NCBI GenBank assembly: GCA_943367755.1
Contig: CALRKB020000005.1
Span: 62,001 to 126,000 of the forward strand
Length of the DNA stretch: 64,000 bases
Direction: 5' to 3'
Source: PCC-6802 sp943367755
GTDB lineage: Bacteria > Cyanobacteriota > Cyanobacteriia > Pseudanabaenales > Pseudanabaenaceae
Positions 52,875 through 61,493 of this stretch are shown piece by piece; positions within the stretch are counted from its first letter, which is position 1, and each line of letters opens with the position of its first letter. Under the pieces are notes generated by a model. It worked only from the letters and a program-made list of their open reading frames with translations. It did no database searches and was not told the origin of the DNA. Position numbers and translations under genes: made by a program.

Positions 52875-54245
52875 CTACAAAGCACCTGCTGCCGTAACAT
52901 CTAAAACGCAGCCGGAGAGGTGGGTAGTAATATTCATCGCCTGTAAGCAGGGCGGGCGATCGCCGCCTTTGTGATAGTCAATCACGCTTACACCGCCGTT
53001 ACCTTGCTTAAATAGCCAGAAACTGGCAGGATCTAGATTGAAAATCTGGCAGAGAATAGCTTTATTGACTGCGTCGTGAGCAACGACGAGTGCAGTTGCC
53101 CCAGGCTCAATATTATCGACCATCTGCTGCCATGCAGTTGCTACCCTATCCCAAACCTGTTGTAGATTTTCTCCTTCAGGCATCTGAACCGATCCAGGGT
53201 TTTGCTGCCATCTCAGCAGTTCTCCGGGAAACTCTGCCTCGATTTCATGCTCGAATTTACCCTCCCATAAACCGTGGGAGATTTCTTTAAGTGCATCGAT
53301 ATACTCAAGCTCCACATCAGGGTGTTTGCTTAAGATCTTTTCTGCCGTTTCCTTTGGACGCAGCATTGGACTGCTCAAGGCGCGATCGATGGGTACAGAC
53401 TGTAAAAATTCCGCCGCACACCGCGCCTGATCCTGCCCCTTAGAGTTGAGTGGTACATCAATTTGCCCTTGAAAGCGTTGTTGGCGATTCCACTCTGTCT
53501 CACCGTGGCGCACTAATAAGATGCGCGGCCCCACATGACCTTTCCGCATCGCTGGTAAAACGCTACCAGTTAAGGCAGAGAGATGAGTAGTGAGGTTGAG
53601 AGATTCAAGCTGAGCGTTAAATTCAAGCTCTTGAGCATCTTGGCGATCGCTATGGCTAGGACTAAAATTCAGGACGCTGATAGCACAATTAGACTGCTGT
53701 AAATTGTGATATTCCGATGGTGGCAACCCTAGTGCGGTAGCAATCAGAGCACGATTGATGCCACTATGACCCACCAGTAGGATGGTTTCCCCCTGATGTT
53801 GCGGTAAAATCTGATGCCATAAAGCTTTTGCTTGCGCAAATAGATCGTGCACAGGATAGCGATCGCCCATTGCCATCTTGTGTGGAGCATTTTGCCACTT
53901 GTCATAGGCATCAGGAAATTGTGCCTTTACCTGCTCGAAGGTCATGCTTTCCCAGTCAGGTAGGTTAATTTCGTATAAACCTTCCTGCGGCTGCAGAGGA
54001 GGTGGACTAGTCGCAGCGGCTAAAATAATTGCTGCTGTTTGTTGGGCTCGTACTAATGGGCTGCAATAGGCGGCGGTAAACGATAGGTCAGACAGGGCTA
54101 AACCTGTAGATTCTGCTTGCGATCGCCCAATCGCAGTTAGAACTGACTGTTTTTCAGGTTGGTCGAGGTTGCCACGCCCCTGAACCAAGCCAGCCGTATT
54201 AAAGTTACTTTCGCCGTGGCGCACTAAGACTATGCGGGTAATCAG
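52875..54245 (-). CDS. tandem histidine phosphatase (phosphoglycerate mutase-like) protein
   Basis: About 456 aa with two His-phosphatase domains: VRHGESNFNTAGLVQGRGNL (N) and ILLVRHGETEWNRQQRFQGQ (about 235 onward, C); both keep RHG. The usual GTG at 54224 would delete the first strand, so the frame is extended: codons for ITRIVLV precede it, with GAGGA 7 nt before a CTG at 54245 and an ATT at 54242. No ATG exists in frame before the stop. The double-domain protein is conserved in cyanobacteria and may dephosphorylate sugar phosphates or proteins. Convergent with petE and divergent from rne. Confidence 0.85.
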   Translation of the reverse strand: MITRIVLVRHGESNFNTAGLVQGRGNLDQPEKQSVLTAIGRSQAESTGLALSDLSFTAAYCSPLVRAQQTAAIILAAATSPPPLQPQEGLYEINLPDWESMTFEQVKAQFPDAYDKWQNAPHKMAMGDRYPVHDLFAQAKALWHQILPQHQGETILLVGHSGINRALIATALGLPPSEYHNLQQSNCAISVLNFSPSHSDRQDAQELEFNAQLESLNLTTHLSALTGSVLPAMRKGHVGPRILLVRHGETEWNRQQRFQGQIDVPLNSKGQDQARCAAEFLQSVPIDRALSSPMLRPKETAEKILSKHPDVELEYIDALKEISHGLWEGKFEHEIEAEFPGELLRWQQNPGSVQMPEGENLQQVWDRVATAWQQMVDNIEPGATALVVAHDAVNKAILCQIFNLDPASFWLFKQGNGGVSVIDYHKGGDRPPCLQAMNITTHLSGCVLDVTAAGAL

Positions 54246-54660
54246 GGCAATATCCTCGTTATTCTAGACATCTTAAAGAAATTTTACATTTTCATGTTGC
54301 GCTATAATACTGTGTTAGGCTACCTGTAGCCAAGCAGAAGCTAAAGATGTTGCTTACTTGCGCCTCTCGCAGCGTTAACAGTTCAGTCTAAGAGTTAGAT
54401 CATTCTGATTTTTATTTTCAGTGGCTGTATCTATAGACACCCTATAAAGATATAGTTCGCTTTTAAACTCTTTTGCCACACTGTCAGGTCATTTTCTCAG
54501 GCCTGAGCACGGCTTGTCAGACACCAATATTCGTGCTGTAAGTATTGTAAAGATGCTCAAGCTTTGGGTATGTAACGCTCATCAGATAACCGATTTGGTC
54601 ATGAGCAGCGCAGAATTATTAGACTTACCCGATTGACCCAAAAATTTTTGAGGAAATTGA
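54246..54660. other. rne leader/promoter region
   Basis: About 415 bases without a gene between the divergent phosphatase and rne. Features: TATAAT at 54303, a hairpin GGCTAC/GTAGCC just after (about 54319-54332), the palindrome CTCAGGCCTGAG near 54498, AT- and T-rich single-strand-like stretches, and a GAGGAAATTGA ribosome-binding site immediately before the rne ATG. A long, structured RNase E leader is known in related organisms and allows autoregulation. Confidence 0.55.
54283..54308 (+). promoter_or_regulatory. candidate rne promoter
   Basis: TATAAT at 54303-54308 with TTTACA at 54283-54288; the 14-nt spacer is shorter than ideal, so the -35 assignment is weak. Transcription starting near 54315 would give a leader of about 345 nt. 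Confidence 0.35.
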
Positions 54661-56781
54661 ATGCCCAAGCAAATTATTATTGCTGAGCAGCATAGAATTG
54701 CTGCTGTATTTAGCGAAGATCAAATAGAAGAAATTATTGTAGCCACTGGCACTCATCAGGTTGGGGATATCTACATGGGTGTAGTAGAAAATATCCTGAC
54801 CAGTATTGATGCCGCTTTCGTCAATATCGGCGAAGGCGAACGCAATGGTTTTATCCATGTTACCGATCTCGGTCCCCTGAAGCTGCGCCGTTCTGGCGGC
54901 ACGATTAGCGATTTACTCGCACCGCAGCAAAGGGTACTAGTGCAGGTAATGAAAGAGCCTACGGGCAATAAGGGGCCTCGCCTCACAGGCAATATTTCCA
55001 TGCCCGGTCGCTATGTTGTACTGATGCCATTTGGTCGTGGTGTTAACCTCTCACGGCGGATTAGAAGTGAGGACGAACGCAGTCGACTGCGTGCGTTGGC
55101 AATCTTGATCAAGCCGGCTGGGATGGGCTTGCTAGTGCGCACTGAAGCTGAAGATATGTCCGAAGATTCGATCATTGAAGATCTCGATAATCTACTCAAA
55201 CAGTGGGAATTTGTGCAGCAGGAGTCTAGCAATACCCGCTATCCTACTTTGCTCGATCGCGATCGCGACTTTATCCAACGTGTATTGCGCGATGTTTATA
55301 CGGGCGATGTCAACCGCATCGTTACGGATACCAGTGATGGTATGCGGCGGGTGAAGCAACACCTGCTTAATTGGGGAGAAGGTAAAATTCCCACTGGTGT
55401 CTTCATCGACCACCATCGCGAGCGCACCAATATTTTGGAGTACTTCCGCGTCAACGCCGCCATTCGAGAAGCTCTGAGGCCTCGCGTCGATCTGCCCAGC
55501 GGTGGTTATATTATTATCCAGCCGACTGAGGCTCTGACCGTAATTGACGTTAACTCTGGTTCGTTTACGCGATCGCAAACATCTCGCGAAACCGTACTAT
55601 GGACAAACTGCGAAGCTGCTACAGAAGTAGCTCGGCAAATGCGTCTGCGCAATGTGGCGGGCGTGATTGTGGTTGACTTTATTGATATGGACTCGCGGCT
55701 CGATCAGCTTCAGCTACTCGATCACTTTGACAAAACCCTACGGGCTGATAAGTCAAGGCCGCAAATTGCGCAATTGACAGAACTGGGTTTAGTAGAACTA
55801 ACGCGCAAACGTCAAGGGCAAAGCATTTACGAACTGTTTGGCCGTCCATGTACTACCTGTGGTGGGCTCGGCCATCTGGTACATTTGCCAGGAGAAAGCG
55901 AACTGCAAACGGCAGAGGCAAATGCCCGCCAGTGGGAAAATCGGATCGTGGCCAAAACTGAAATAGCCATCGACGATCGCAATTTTGGGCTTAGTGGTGG
56001 CATGGAGCCAAATTTAGTCAACCATCCCAACTATCAAGAACGCGGTAGTAGCTCTAGAAAACGGCGGCGCAGTGCTCCACCTGGTCGAGAGGTCAGGGGG
56101 GAAAGAGAAGGTAGAGAAAAGGAGAGAGACGAACGCGATCGCGAAAAAACTACGGCAAATGTGGCGATCGAAGCACGGTCCGCTCGCTCCGAGTCCCGTG
56201 AATCCAGTCCTCGTCTGGCTGTAGTCCCTTCACCTAAATCACCTAAATTAATTGCAACTGCTACAACTGCTGCAACTGCTGCAACTGCTGCAACTGTAGT
56301 TGTTGAGCCCCAACCTCAGGCAGAGCCAGTTGTAGAACGTAGTGGTAAGCGCGAAGTGCCTCGTCCCAAGATCGAGCCACCTGAGGTTGTGACCGTGGAG
56401 ATGACCGCAGAAGAACAGGAAGTTTACGCACACATGGGCATTTCTCCGCTCATTTTCATTGGTAAGGAAGTTAAAGACCTGCGTAACACCGTTGTCTCAG
56501 TGGTTCTACCTGGAGAAGCGCCCAAAAATTTGCCAGTGATCGCAATACCTGAAGTTGAAGAGGCTACTGCTCAAGAGTTTATTGCTGAAATCGATCGCGA
56601 CTTACCCGACGATCTACCCGATACCGAAATAGAGGAACTACCAACGATCGCGACATTATCAATTCCTGATCTGAGCGATCTAAGCGATCTAGAAGAACCC
56701 AAGTCAGAACAAATGGAAGAACCTGTGCATAAATCTCCTGAGGCATCCCGCCGTCGTCGCCGTACTTCTACAGCTTCCTAG
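54661..56781 (+). CDS. rne: ribonuclease E/G
   Basis: A 706-aa RNase E. The S1 domain is at about 35-120 (VGDIYMGVVENILTSIDAAF), followed by 5'-sensor and DNase I-like regions with catalytic Asp in VIDVNSGSF and VVDFIDMDS, then the Zn-link GRPCTTCGGLGH. The linker (about 445-700) is charged (GREVRGEREGREKERDERD) and includes an Ala/Thr repeat run. The tail ASRRRRRTSTAS matches the Arg-rich C-terminal peptide that in cyanobacteria binds PNPase. It initiates decay and processing of RNA. Preceded by a long leader. rnhB, often adjacent, is absent; an FAD oxidoreductase follows. Confidence 0.95.
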   Translation: MPKQIIIAEQHRIAAVFSEDQIEEIIVATGTHQVGDIYMGVVENILTSIDAAFVNIGEGERNGFIHVTDLGPLKLRRSGGTISDLLAPQQRVLVQVMKEPTGNKGPRLTGNISMPGRYVVLMPFGRGVNLSRRIRSEDERSRLRALAILIKPAGMGLLVRTEAEDMSEDSIIEDLDNLLKQWEFVQQESSNTRYPTLLDRDRDFIQRVLRDVYTGDVNRIVTDTSDGMRRVKQHLLNWGEGKIPTGVFIDHHRERTNILEYFRVNAAIREALRPRVDLPSGGYIIIQPTEALTVIDVNSGSFTRSQTSRETVLWTNCEAATEVARQMRLRNVAGVIVVDFIDMDSRLDQLQLLDHFDKTLRADKSRPQIAQLTELGLVELTRKRQGQSIYELFGRPCTTCGGLGHLVHLPGESELQTAEANARQWENRIVAKTEIAIDDRNFGLSGGMEPNLVNHPNYQERGSSSRKRRRSAPPGREVRGEREGREKERDERDREKTTANVAIEARSARSESRESSPRLAVVPSPKSPKLIATATTAATAATAATVVVEPQPQAEPVVERSGKREVPRPKIEPPEVVTVEMTAEEQEVYAHMGISPLIFIGKEVKDLRNTVVSVVLPGEAPKNLPVIAIPEVEEATAQEFIAEIDRDLPDDLPDTEIEELPTIATLSIPDLSDLSDLEEPKSEQMEEPVHKSPEASRRRRRTSTAS

Positions 56782-56804
56782 CTACCATATGGCAAATAGG
56801 TCAG

Positions 56805-56834
56805 ATAGGTCAGACACATAGGTCTGTCCCTACG
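56805..56834. repeat. REP-like short repeat, copy 3
   Basis: AGACACATAGGTCTGTCCC core; third copy of the element at 934-960 and 28815-28843. Near-palindromic (AGACACATAGGTCT). Located between rne and the FAD oxidoreductase gene. Confidence 0.6.
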
Positions 56835-56864
56835 TTAATTGGCAAATCTTTAAATGTGCCGCAA

Positions 56865-57947
56865 ATGATGCCGCAAAAACAGGTTGTCATAGTTGGCTGT
56901 GGCGTTGTCGGTGCCGCGATCGCCTACCAACTCAGTCGTTCATCTTTTTCAGTACAGGTAATCGAGGCGCGATCGCAGCCCGCGATGGGAGCAACTGGTG
57001 CCGCACTGGGAGTACTGATGGCAGCCTGTAGCCAAAAGCCCCATGGCGATCTAGTTAGGTTACGCCTAGCAAGTTTGAGCCTTTATGATCGCCTGATTTC
57101 CGATCTGATCGCTGAGACTGGTATAGGTATTCCCTACAACCGTGCTGGGATTTTATCGCTCTATGATGCCACTGATGCAGAGGCTAAGTGGTTACCGACA
57201 ATTCTGGCGCGGCAAGTGCAGGGATTTAAGTTGGATTGGCTGGATACCGAAGCACTGCGATCGCAATACCCCAAGCTCAAAGCCAGTAGTGGCATGTATA
57301 GCGAATGCGATCGCGCCCTTAATCCCACTAAGTTAGTGCAGGCATTGGTGCAGGCTGCAACACAAAATGGTGCTGATTTTGTCTTCAATCGGCCTGTGGA
57401 AAGACTAGCCGATTTGCCTAAAGCAGATTGGACGGTGATTACGGCGGGTTTAGGTTCTAACCCGCTACTGGATTTTGGCGATCGCGGTGATGCACCTTTA
57501 TTAATTCCGGTGGGCGGTCAAGCGATTGAGGTGTATCTGCCTGGGTTGGATGTACCCCAGGTTATCCATGCGGTTGGCGCTGATGGTAGCGATATTAATA
57601 TTGTGCCGCTCGGTCTAGATCGCTACTGGATCGGTGCCACGGTGGAATTCGATCCGACAGAACTACCAAGGGACGCTAATATTGCGGCATTACTAGACCA
57701 GGCTAGTCAGTTTTGTCCGATCATGCAACAAGCAGAGGTATTAAAGACCTGGGCAGGCGATCGTCCTCGCCCGAGGCAAGCGCGATCACCAATCCTTGGC
57801 TTTGTACCAGGCGATCGCAAATTGCTAGTAGCGACTGGACATTATCGTAATGGCATCCTGATGGCACCTATTTCCGCCCAAATCATCACCGATTTGATCG
57901 TTCAGGGTGATAGCGATCTGCCCTGGAAAAGTTTCAGCCCTAAGTAG
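56865..57947 (+). CDS. FAD-dependent oxidoreductase (DAO/glycine oxidase-like)
   Basis: About 360 aa from the ATG at 56865 (another ATG one codon later; GTG at 56856 less likely). Rossmann FAD motif VVIVGCGVVGAAIAYQLS, then IEARSQPAMGATGAALGVLM; C-terminal GDRPRPRQARSPILGFVPG and ATGHYRNGILMAPISA fit the DAO family. Enzymes of this type oxidise amino acids such as glycine; the thiO-type reaction is possible, but no thiamine genes are close. Substrate unsure. Cytoplasmic; no membrane helix. Confidence 0.85.
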   Translation: MMPQKQVVIVGCGVVGAAIAYQLSRSSFSVQVIEARSQPAMGATGAALGVLMAACSQKPHGDLVRLRLASLSLYDRLISDLIAETGIGIPYNRAGILSLYDATDAEAKWLPTILARQVQGFKLDWLDTEALRSQYPKLKASSGMYSECDRALNPTKLVQALVQAATQNGADFVFNRPVERLADLPKADWTVITAGLGSNPLLDFGDRGDAPLLIPVGGQAIEVYLPGLDVPQVIHAVGADGSDINIVPLGLDRYWIGATVEFDPTELPRDANIAALLDQASQFCPIMQQAEVLKTWAGDRPRPRQARSPILGFVPGDRKLLVATGHYRNGILMAPISAQIITDLIVQGDSDLPWKSFSPK

Positions 57948-58052
57948 TGTTCTAGACAACATTTACTGTCTCTTAATCGAAGACAGATTGCAAAGTAATT
58001 AGAAGATATATTTCGATATCGTTACAAAGTTGCGCAAGAGAGCATCAAGTAA

Positions 58053-58241
58053 ATGCAAGATACGGCTGAATATTATTGTGCTTTTTGTGGCGAACCTAGC
58101 CTGACTTTCATTGATATCAGTGCGGGCTGCGAGCAATCCTATGTTGAAGACTGCCAGGTGTGCTGTCGACCAAATATATTGTATATCCGCATCAATCCAG
58201 ATACTTTAGAGGTAGAAATTGACACAAATTATGAAGAGTAA
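58053..58241 (+). CDS. CPXCG motif-containing cysteine-rich protein
   Basis: A 62-aa protein with CAFCGEPSLTFIDISAGCEQ followed by CQVCCRPNILYI: two CxxC pairs, CAFC and CQVC, in a small zinc-ribbon layout typical of the CPXCG family, with CAFCG in place of the usual CPXCG. The C-terminus is acidic. A conserved bacterial and cyanobacterial family of unknown function, possibly a metal- or nucleic-acid-binding protein. It is 139 nt upstream of psaD. Confidence 0.85.
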   Translation: MQDTAEYYCAFCGEPSLTFIDISAGCEQSYVEDCQVCCRPNILYIRINPDTLEVEIDTNYEE

Positions 58242-58256
58242 ATCGAAAAGCGTAAA

Positions 58257-58271
58257 GGAACATTAAGTTCC
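58257..58271. promoter_or_regulatory. short palindrome upstream of psaD
   Basis: GGAAC (58257-58261) and GTTCC (58267-58271) with an ATTAA spacer, immediately before the candidate -35 of psaD. Could be a regulator site. Confidence 0.35.
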
Positions 58272-58300
58272 TTGGCTGAGGTGTATGCAGAAATGATAAT
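58272..58300 (+). promoter_or_regulatory. psaD: candidate psaD promoter
   Basis: TTGGCT (58272-58277), a 17-nt spacer, and GATAAT (58295-58300), close to sigma70 consensus; predicted start about 75 nt upstream of the psaD ATG. A second TATAAG at about 58310 could be another -10. psaD in Synechocystis has more than one promoter, responding to light. Confidence 0.5.
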
Positions 58301-58380
58301 CTTGCTTGATATAAGAAATGGCATTTCCGCCCTCATTTATTCCAATTATTCTGAAGTAATTCAACCCTGGAGAATACTAA

Positions 58381-58842
58381 ATGTCAGAAGAACAAGAAAC
58401 ACAAGAAGCTCCACAGAAATCTTCACCTGGTAAGCCATCAGGTAAGGTTCCCATGTGGCCTGGTAGTACAGGTGGGTTGCTATCATCTGCACACACTGAA
58501 GAAAAATATGTGATTACCTGGTCTAGTCCTAAAGAGCAGGTTTTTGAGATGCCTACTGCCGGTGCTGCCACCATGAACAGTGGAGCTAACATGCTTTATC
58601 TTGCCAAAAAAGAGCAAGCATTAGCCCTCGGCACTCAGCTCAGAAAATTTAAGATCACTGACTACAAGATCTGGCGCGAGTTTCCGAACGGCGATCAGGT
58701 CTACCTGCATCCCAATGATGGTGTTTTCCCTGAGAAGGTAAATGCTGGTCGGGTGGCTGTAAACAGCGTCAGCCGCAAGATTGGCGATAATCCTGACCCA
58801 ATTAGGGTTAAGTTTACATCCAAGGCAACCCACGATAACTAG
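58381..58842 (+). CDS. psaD: photosystem I subunit II
   Basis: A 153-aa PsaD. The N-terminal extension is charged and Pro-rich, then GSTGGLLSSAHTEEKYVITW, RKFKITDYKIWREFPNGDQV and YLHPNDGVFPEKVNAGRVAV, characteristic of the family. PsaD sits on the stromal side of PSI and forms part of the ferredoxin docking site. A single-gene unit with its own promoter and terminator. The following trpE gene is a conserved neighbour of psaD in many cyanobacteria. Confidence 0.97.
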   Translation: MSEEQETQEAPQKSSPGKPSGKVPMWPGSTGGLLSSAHTEEKYVITWSSPKEQVFEMPTAGAATMNSGANMLYLAKKEQALALGTQLRKFKITDYKIWREFPNGDQVYLHPNDGVFPEKVNAGRVAVNSVSRKIGDNPDPIRVKFTSKATHDN

Positions 58843-58938
58843 AGACGCGCGATCGCTCTGCAAGTTTGAGGTTACCCAATAAACTCAAATTCGCAAGGCA
58901 GGAGCGTCTATAGGTTAAATGGCATTTACAACATCAGT

Positions 58939-58970
58939 CAGGAGTCAGGAGAGATCTTGACTCCTGTTTT
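58939..58970 (+). terminator. intrinsic terminator after psaD
   Basis: CAGGAGTCA (58939-58947) and TGACTCCTG (58958-58966), a perfect 9-bp stem with a 10-nt loop, then TTTT and a further T-rich stretch. It lies between psaD and trpE, so trpE must have its own promoter or rely on read-through. Confidence 0.8.
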
Positions 58971-58992
58971 CTAGTTTTTGCGATCTTGCGTC

Positions 58993-60492
58993 ATGATTCT
59001 GCCAGATTATTCTCAATTCACTCAGTTAGCCAATCAGGGTAACTTCATTCCCGTTTATCAAGAGCTGGTCGCGGATCTCGATACACCTGTATCGGCGTGG
59101 TATCGAGTTTGCCAGGGTCAGCCGTATAGCTTTTTGCTCGAATCAGTAGAAGGGGGCGAGCGCGTCGGTCGTTATAGCTTGTTGGGCTGCGATCCGCTTT
59201 GGAGATTAGAAGCAAGGGGCGAGCGTACCACCCAGACTTTTCGCGATGGCACGGAAAAAGTATATGCGGGTAATCCCTTTGAGCATCTGGCTAACTGCCT
59301 TGCCTCCATTCATCCCGTCCATTTACCACAACTCCCCCCCAATATCGGTGGCTTAATCGGTTTCTGGGGCTACGAACTAATTCACTGGATTGAGCCCAGG
59401 GTGCCTGTATTTGCTTGCGGCGATCGCGATTTGCCCGATGGTCTCTGGATGCAGATCGATAGCCTCTTGATCTTCGATCAAGTAAAGCGCAAAGTGTGGG
59501 CGATCTCCTATGCGGATCTGCGTGAAAACGCAGATCCAAAGGATGCCTATGAGCAAGCCTGCGATCGCGTTGCTTTATTGGTGAGTAAGCTGCGATCGCC
59601 ACTGGATCGGCAAAAAACCGCGATTAATTGGGTAAATCCATCCCAACAGCCACCACTAAGCTATAGCAGTAATGTCAGCCGCGAGGACTTTTGCCATGCT
59701 GTAGAACTTGGTAAGCAGCACATTAAAGCTGGTGATGTTTTTCAGGTGGTACTATCCCAAAGATTATCTACACCCTTTAGTGGCGACCCTTTTAGCCTTT
59801 ATCGCTCTCTGCGCGTGATCAATCCTTCGCCATATATGGCATATCTGCACTTCGATCGCTGGCAGATGATTGGCTCCAGTCCCGAAATTATGGTTAAGGC
59901 AGACAAAGCCGACGGTGTAACCAAAGCAGTTATCAGACCAATTGCGGGCACGAGGCCGCGCGGTATGACTGAGAGCGAAGATATCGAACTAGGCCAAGAT
60001 TTGCTTGCCGATCCCAAGGAAGTTGCAGAGCATGTCATGCTTGTCGATCTGGGGCGCAACGACTTGGGTAGGGTCTGTCGCAGCGGCACAGTTCATGTCG
60101 ATGAGCTGATGTCAATTGAACGCTATTCCCATGTCATGCATATTGTCAGCAATGTTGTGGGCGAATTACAGCCCCATAAAACTGCTTGGGACTTACTGCA
60201 AGCCTCTTTCCCTGCGGGTACGGTCAGCGGTGCGCCCAAAATTCGGGCCATGGAGATTATTCATACCCTGGAAGGCGATCGCCGCAGTACCTACGCTGGT
60301 GCCTATGGCTACTATGATTTTGAGGGGCAACTTAACACCGCAATTACAATTCGCACTATGATCGTGCGTGACGGCACAGTCAGCGTTCAGGCTGGAGCAG
60401 GTATCGTTGCCGACTCCGACCCCGAAAAGGAATATCAAGAAACCTTAAACAAGGCTAGAGGTATGCTAGAGTCAATTCGCTGTCTGAGTTAG
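58993..60492 (+). CDS. trpE: anthranilate synthase component I
   Basis: About 499 aa from the ATG at 58993 (MILPDYSQF); a TTG five codons upstream is unlikely. N-terminal domain with the LLESVEGGERVGRYSLLGCD tryptophan-binding region; chorismate-binding C-terminal domain with PIAGTRPRGMTESEDIELGQ, LVDLGRNDLGRVCRSGTVHV and AGAGIVADSDPEKEYQE. It converts chorismate to anthranilate with ammonia supplied by TrpG. Follows the psaD terminator. A hairpin overlaps its stop codon. Confidence 0.95.
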   Translation: MILPDYSQFTQLANQGNFIPVYQELVADLDTPVSAWYRVCQGQPYSFLLESVEGGERVGRYSLLGCDPLWRLEARGERTTQTFRDGTEKVYAGNPFEHLANCLASIHPVHLPQLPPNIGGLIGFWGYELIHWIEPRVPVFACGDRDLPDGLWMQIDSLLIFDQVKRKVWAISYADLRENADPKDAYEQACDRVALLVSKLRSPLDRQKTAINWVNPSQQPPLSYSSNVSREDFCHAVELGKQHIKAGDVFQVVLSQRLSTPFSGDPFSLYRSLRVINPSPYMAYLHFDRWQMIGSSPEIMVKADKADGVTKAVIRPIAGTRPRGMTESEDIELGQDLLADPKEVAEHVMLVDLGRNDLGRVCRSGTVHVDELMSIERYSHVMHIVSNVVGELQPHKTAWDLLQASFPAGTVSGAPKIRAMEIIHTLEGDRRSTYAGAYGYYDFEGQLNTAITIRTMIVRDGTVSVQAGAGIVADSDPEKEYQETLNKARGMLESIRCLS

Positions 60493-60513
60493 GTGAGATC
60501 TTGTCTAACTCAG
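60484..60513 (+). terminator. terminator-like hairpin at the trpE end
   Basis: CTGAGTTAG (60484-60492) and CTAACTCAG (60505-60513), a perfect 9-bp stem with a 12-nt loop overlapping the trpE stop, followed by only ATTT; moderate. Confidence 0.45.
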
Positions 60514-60569
60514 ATTTCGCTAAAATGTACGATGCTAAACAGCCTCAACTACCATCTTTTTAGGATGCT

Positions 60570-61379
60570 ATGGCCGATCGCTTTGTTCGGGTAAAAACTA
60601 CTCAAGGGCAGGTTCACTACGGTTTACTGGAATTAAACCAGTCAGTGCAGTTATACACCGCTGCACCCTGGTCAGGTGGTAGCCCTAGTAGCAAGCTACT
60701 AGCACCAGACACCTATCAGTTGCTAGCTCCCTGCGAGCCTAGCAAAATTATTGCCGTAGGGAAAAACTATGCTGCCCATGCTGCTGAGATGGGTGGGTCT
60801 GTACCTGCAGAACCACTCTTGTTTTTGAAACCTTCTAGTGCTATCTTGCCACCGGATGGCACGATTCTGTTGCCACCACAGTCACAGCAAGTAGAGTATG
60901 AGGGAGAACTGGCACTAGTAATTGGCAGAACATGCTCTAACTGTTTGCCCAAGCAAGCATTAGGCATAATCTGGGGCTATACAATTGCCAACGATGTTAC
61001 CGCCCGGGATTTGCAACGCCAGGATAGCCAATGGACTAGAGCCAAAGGCTTTGACACCTTCTGTCCTCTCGGCCCCTGGATTGTCCGCGATATTAGTCCT
61101 ACGGCACTGTTGCAAACATTTCTCCAGGGCAATAAGAAACCACTACAGTCTCAGACTGTAGACCAAATGGTATTTACACCAGAGTTTCTAGTAGCCTATA
61201 TCAGTCAGATCATGACACTTTACCCAGGCGACGTAATTCTCACGGGCACACCTGAGGGTGTTGGCCCTCTATCCTCCGGTGATAGTGTTTACGTGGAAAT
61301 AGAGGGAATTGGCAAGCTAAATAATAGTGTGGCTGCACGCGCCCCACTACCTGTTGAACCTGCCGCCGAGAACGATTAA
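60570..61379 (+). CDS. fumarylacetoacetate hydrolase family protein
   Basis: A 269-aa FAH-type enzyme. GKNYAAHAAEMGG, LKPSSAILPPDGTI and QVEYEGELALVIGR (metal-binding Glu pair) are typical, and GDVILTGTPEGVGPL closes the active site. The family includes 2-hydroxyhepta-2,4-diene-1,7-dioate isomerase and oxaloacetate or acylpyruvate hydrolases acting with Mg2+. Which substrate applies here cannot be told from the sequence. Cytoplasmic. AGGATG near the start could be its ribosome-binding site. Confidence 0.9.
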   Translation: MADRFVRVKTTQGQVHYGLLELNQSVQLYTAAPWSGGSPSSKLLAPDTYQLLAPCEPSKIIAVGKNYAAHAAEMGGSVPAEPLLFLKPSSAILPPDGTILLPPQSQQVEYEGELALVIGRTCSNCLPKQALGIIWGYTIANDVTARDLQRQDSQWTRAKGFDTFCPLGPWIVRDISPTALLQTFLQGNKKPLQSQTVDQMVFTPEFLVAYISQIMTLYPGDVILTGTPEGVGPLSSGDSVYVEIEGIGKLNNSVAARAPLPVEPAAEND

Positions 61380-61493
61380 GCCATATCTCAAAAATTTGGC
61401 ATTAAATTTGGCACAAAACTGCAGCACAATTTTGCTGTTTGTTTCGTCATACTAAACGTAATACTAATGTTGTCCTAAGGGGGATATGCAGCC

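Noticed and set aside
56262..56302. Short ACTGCTGCA repeats in rne
   Set aside because: In-frame low-complexity Ala/Thr linker; common in the variable region of RNase E.
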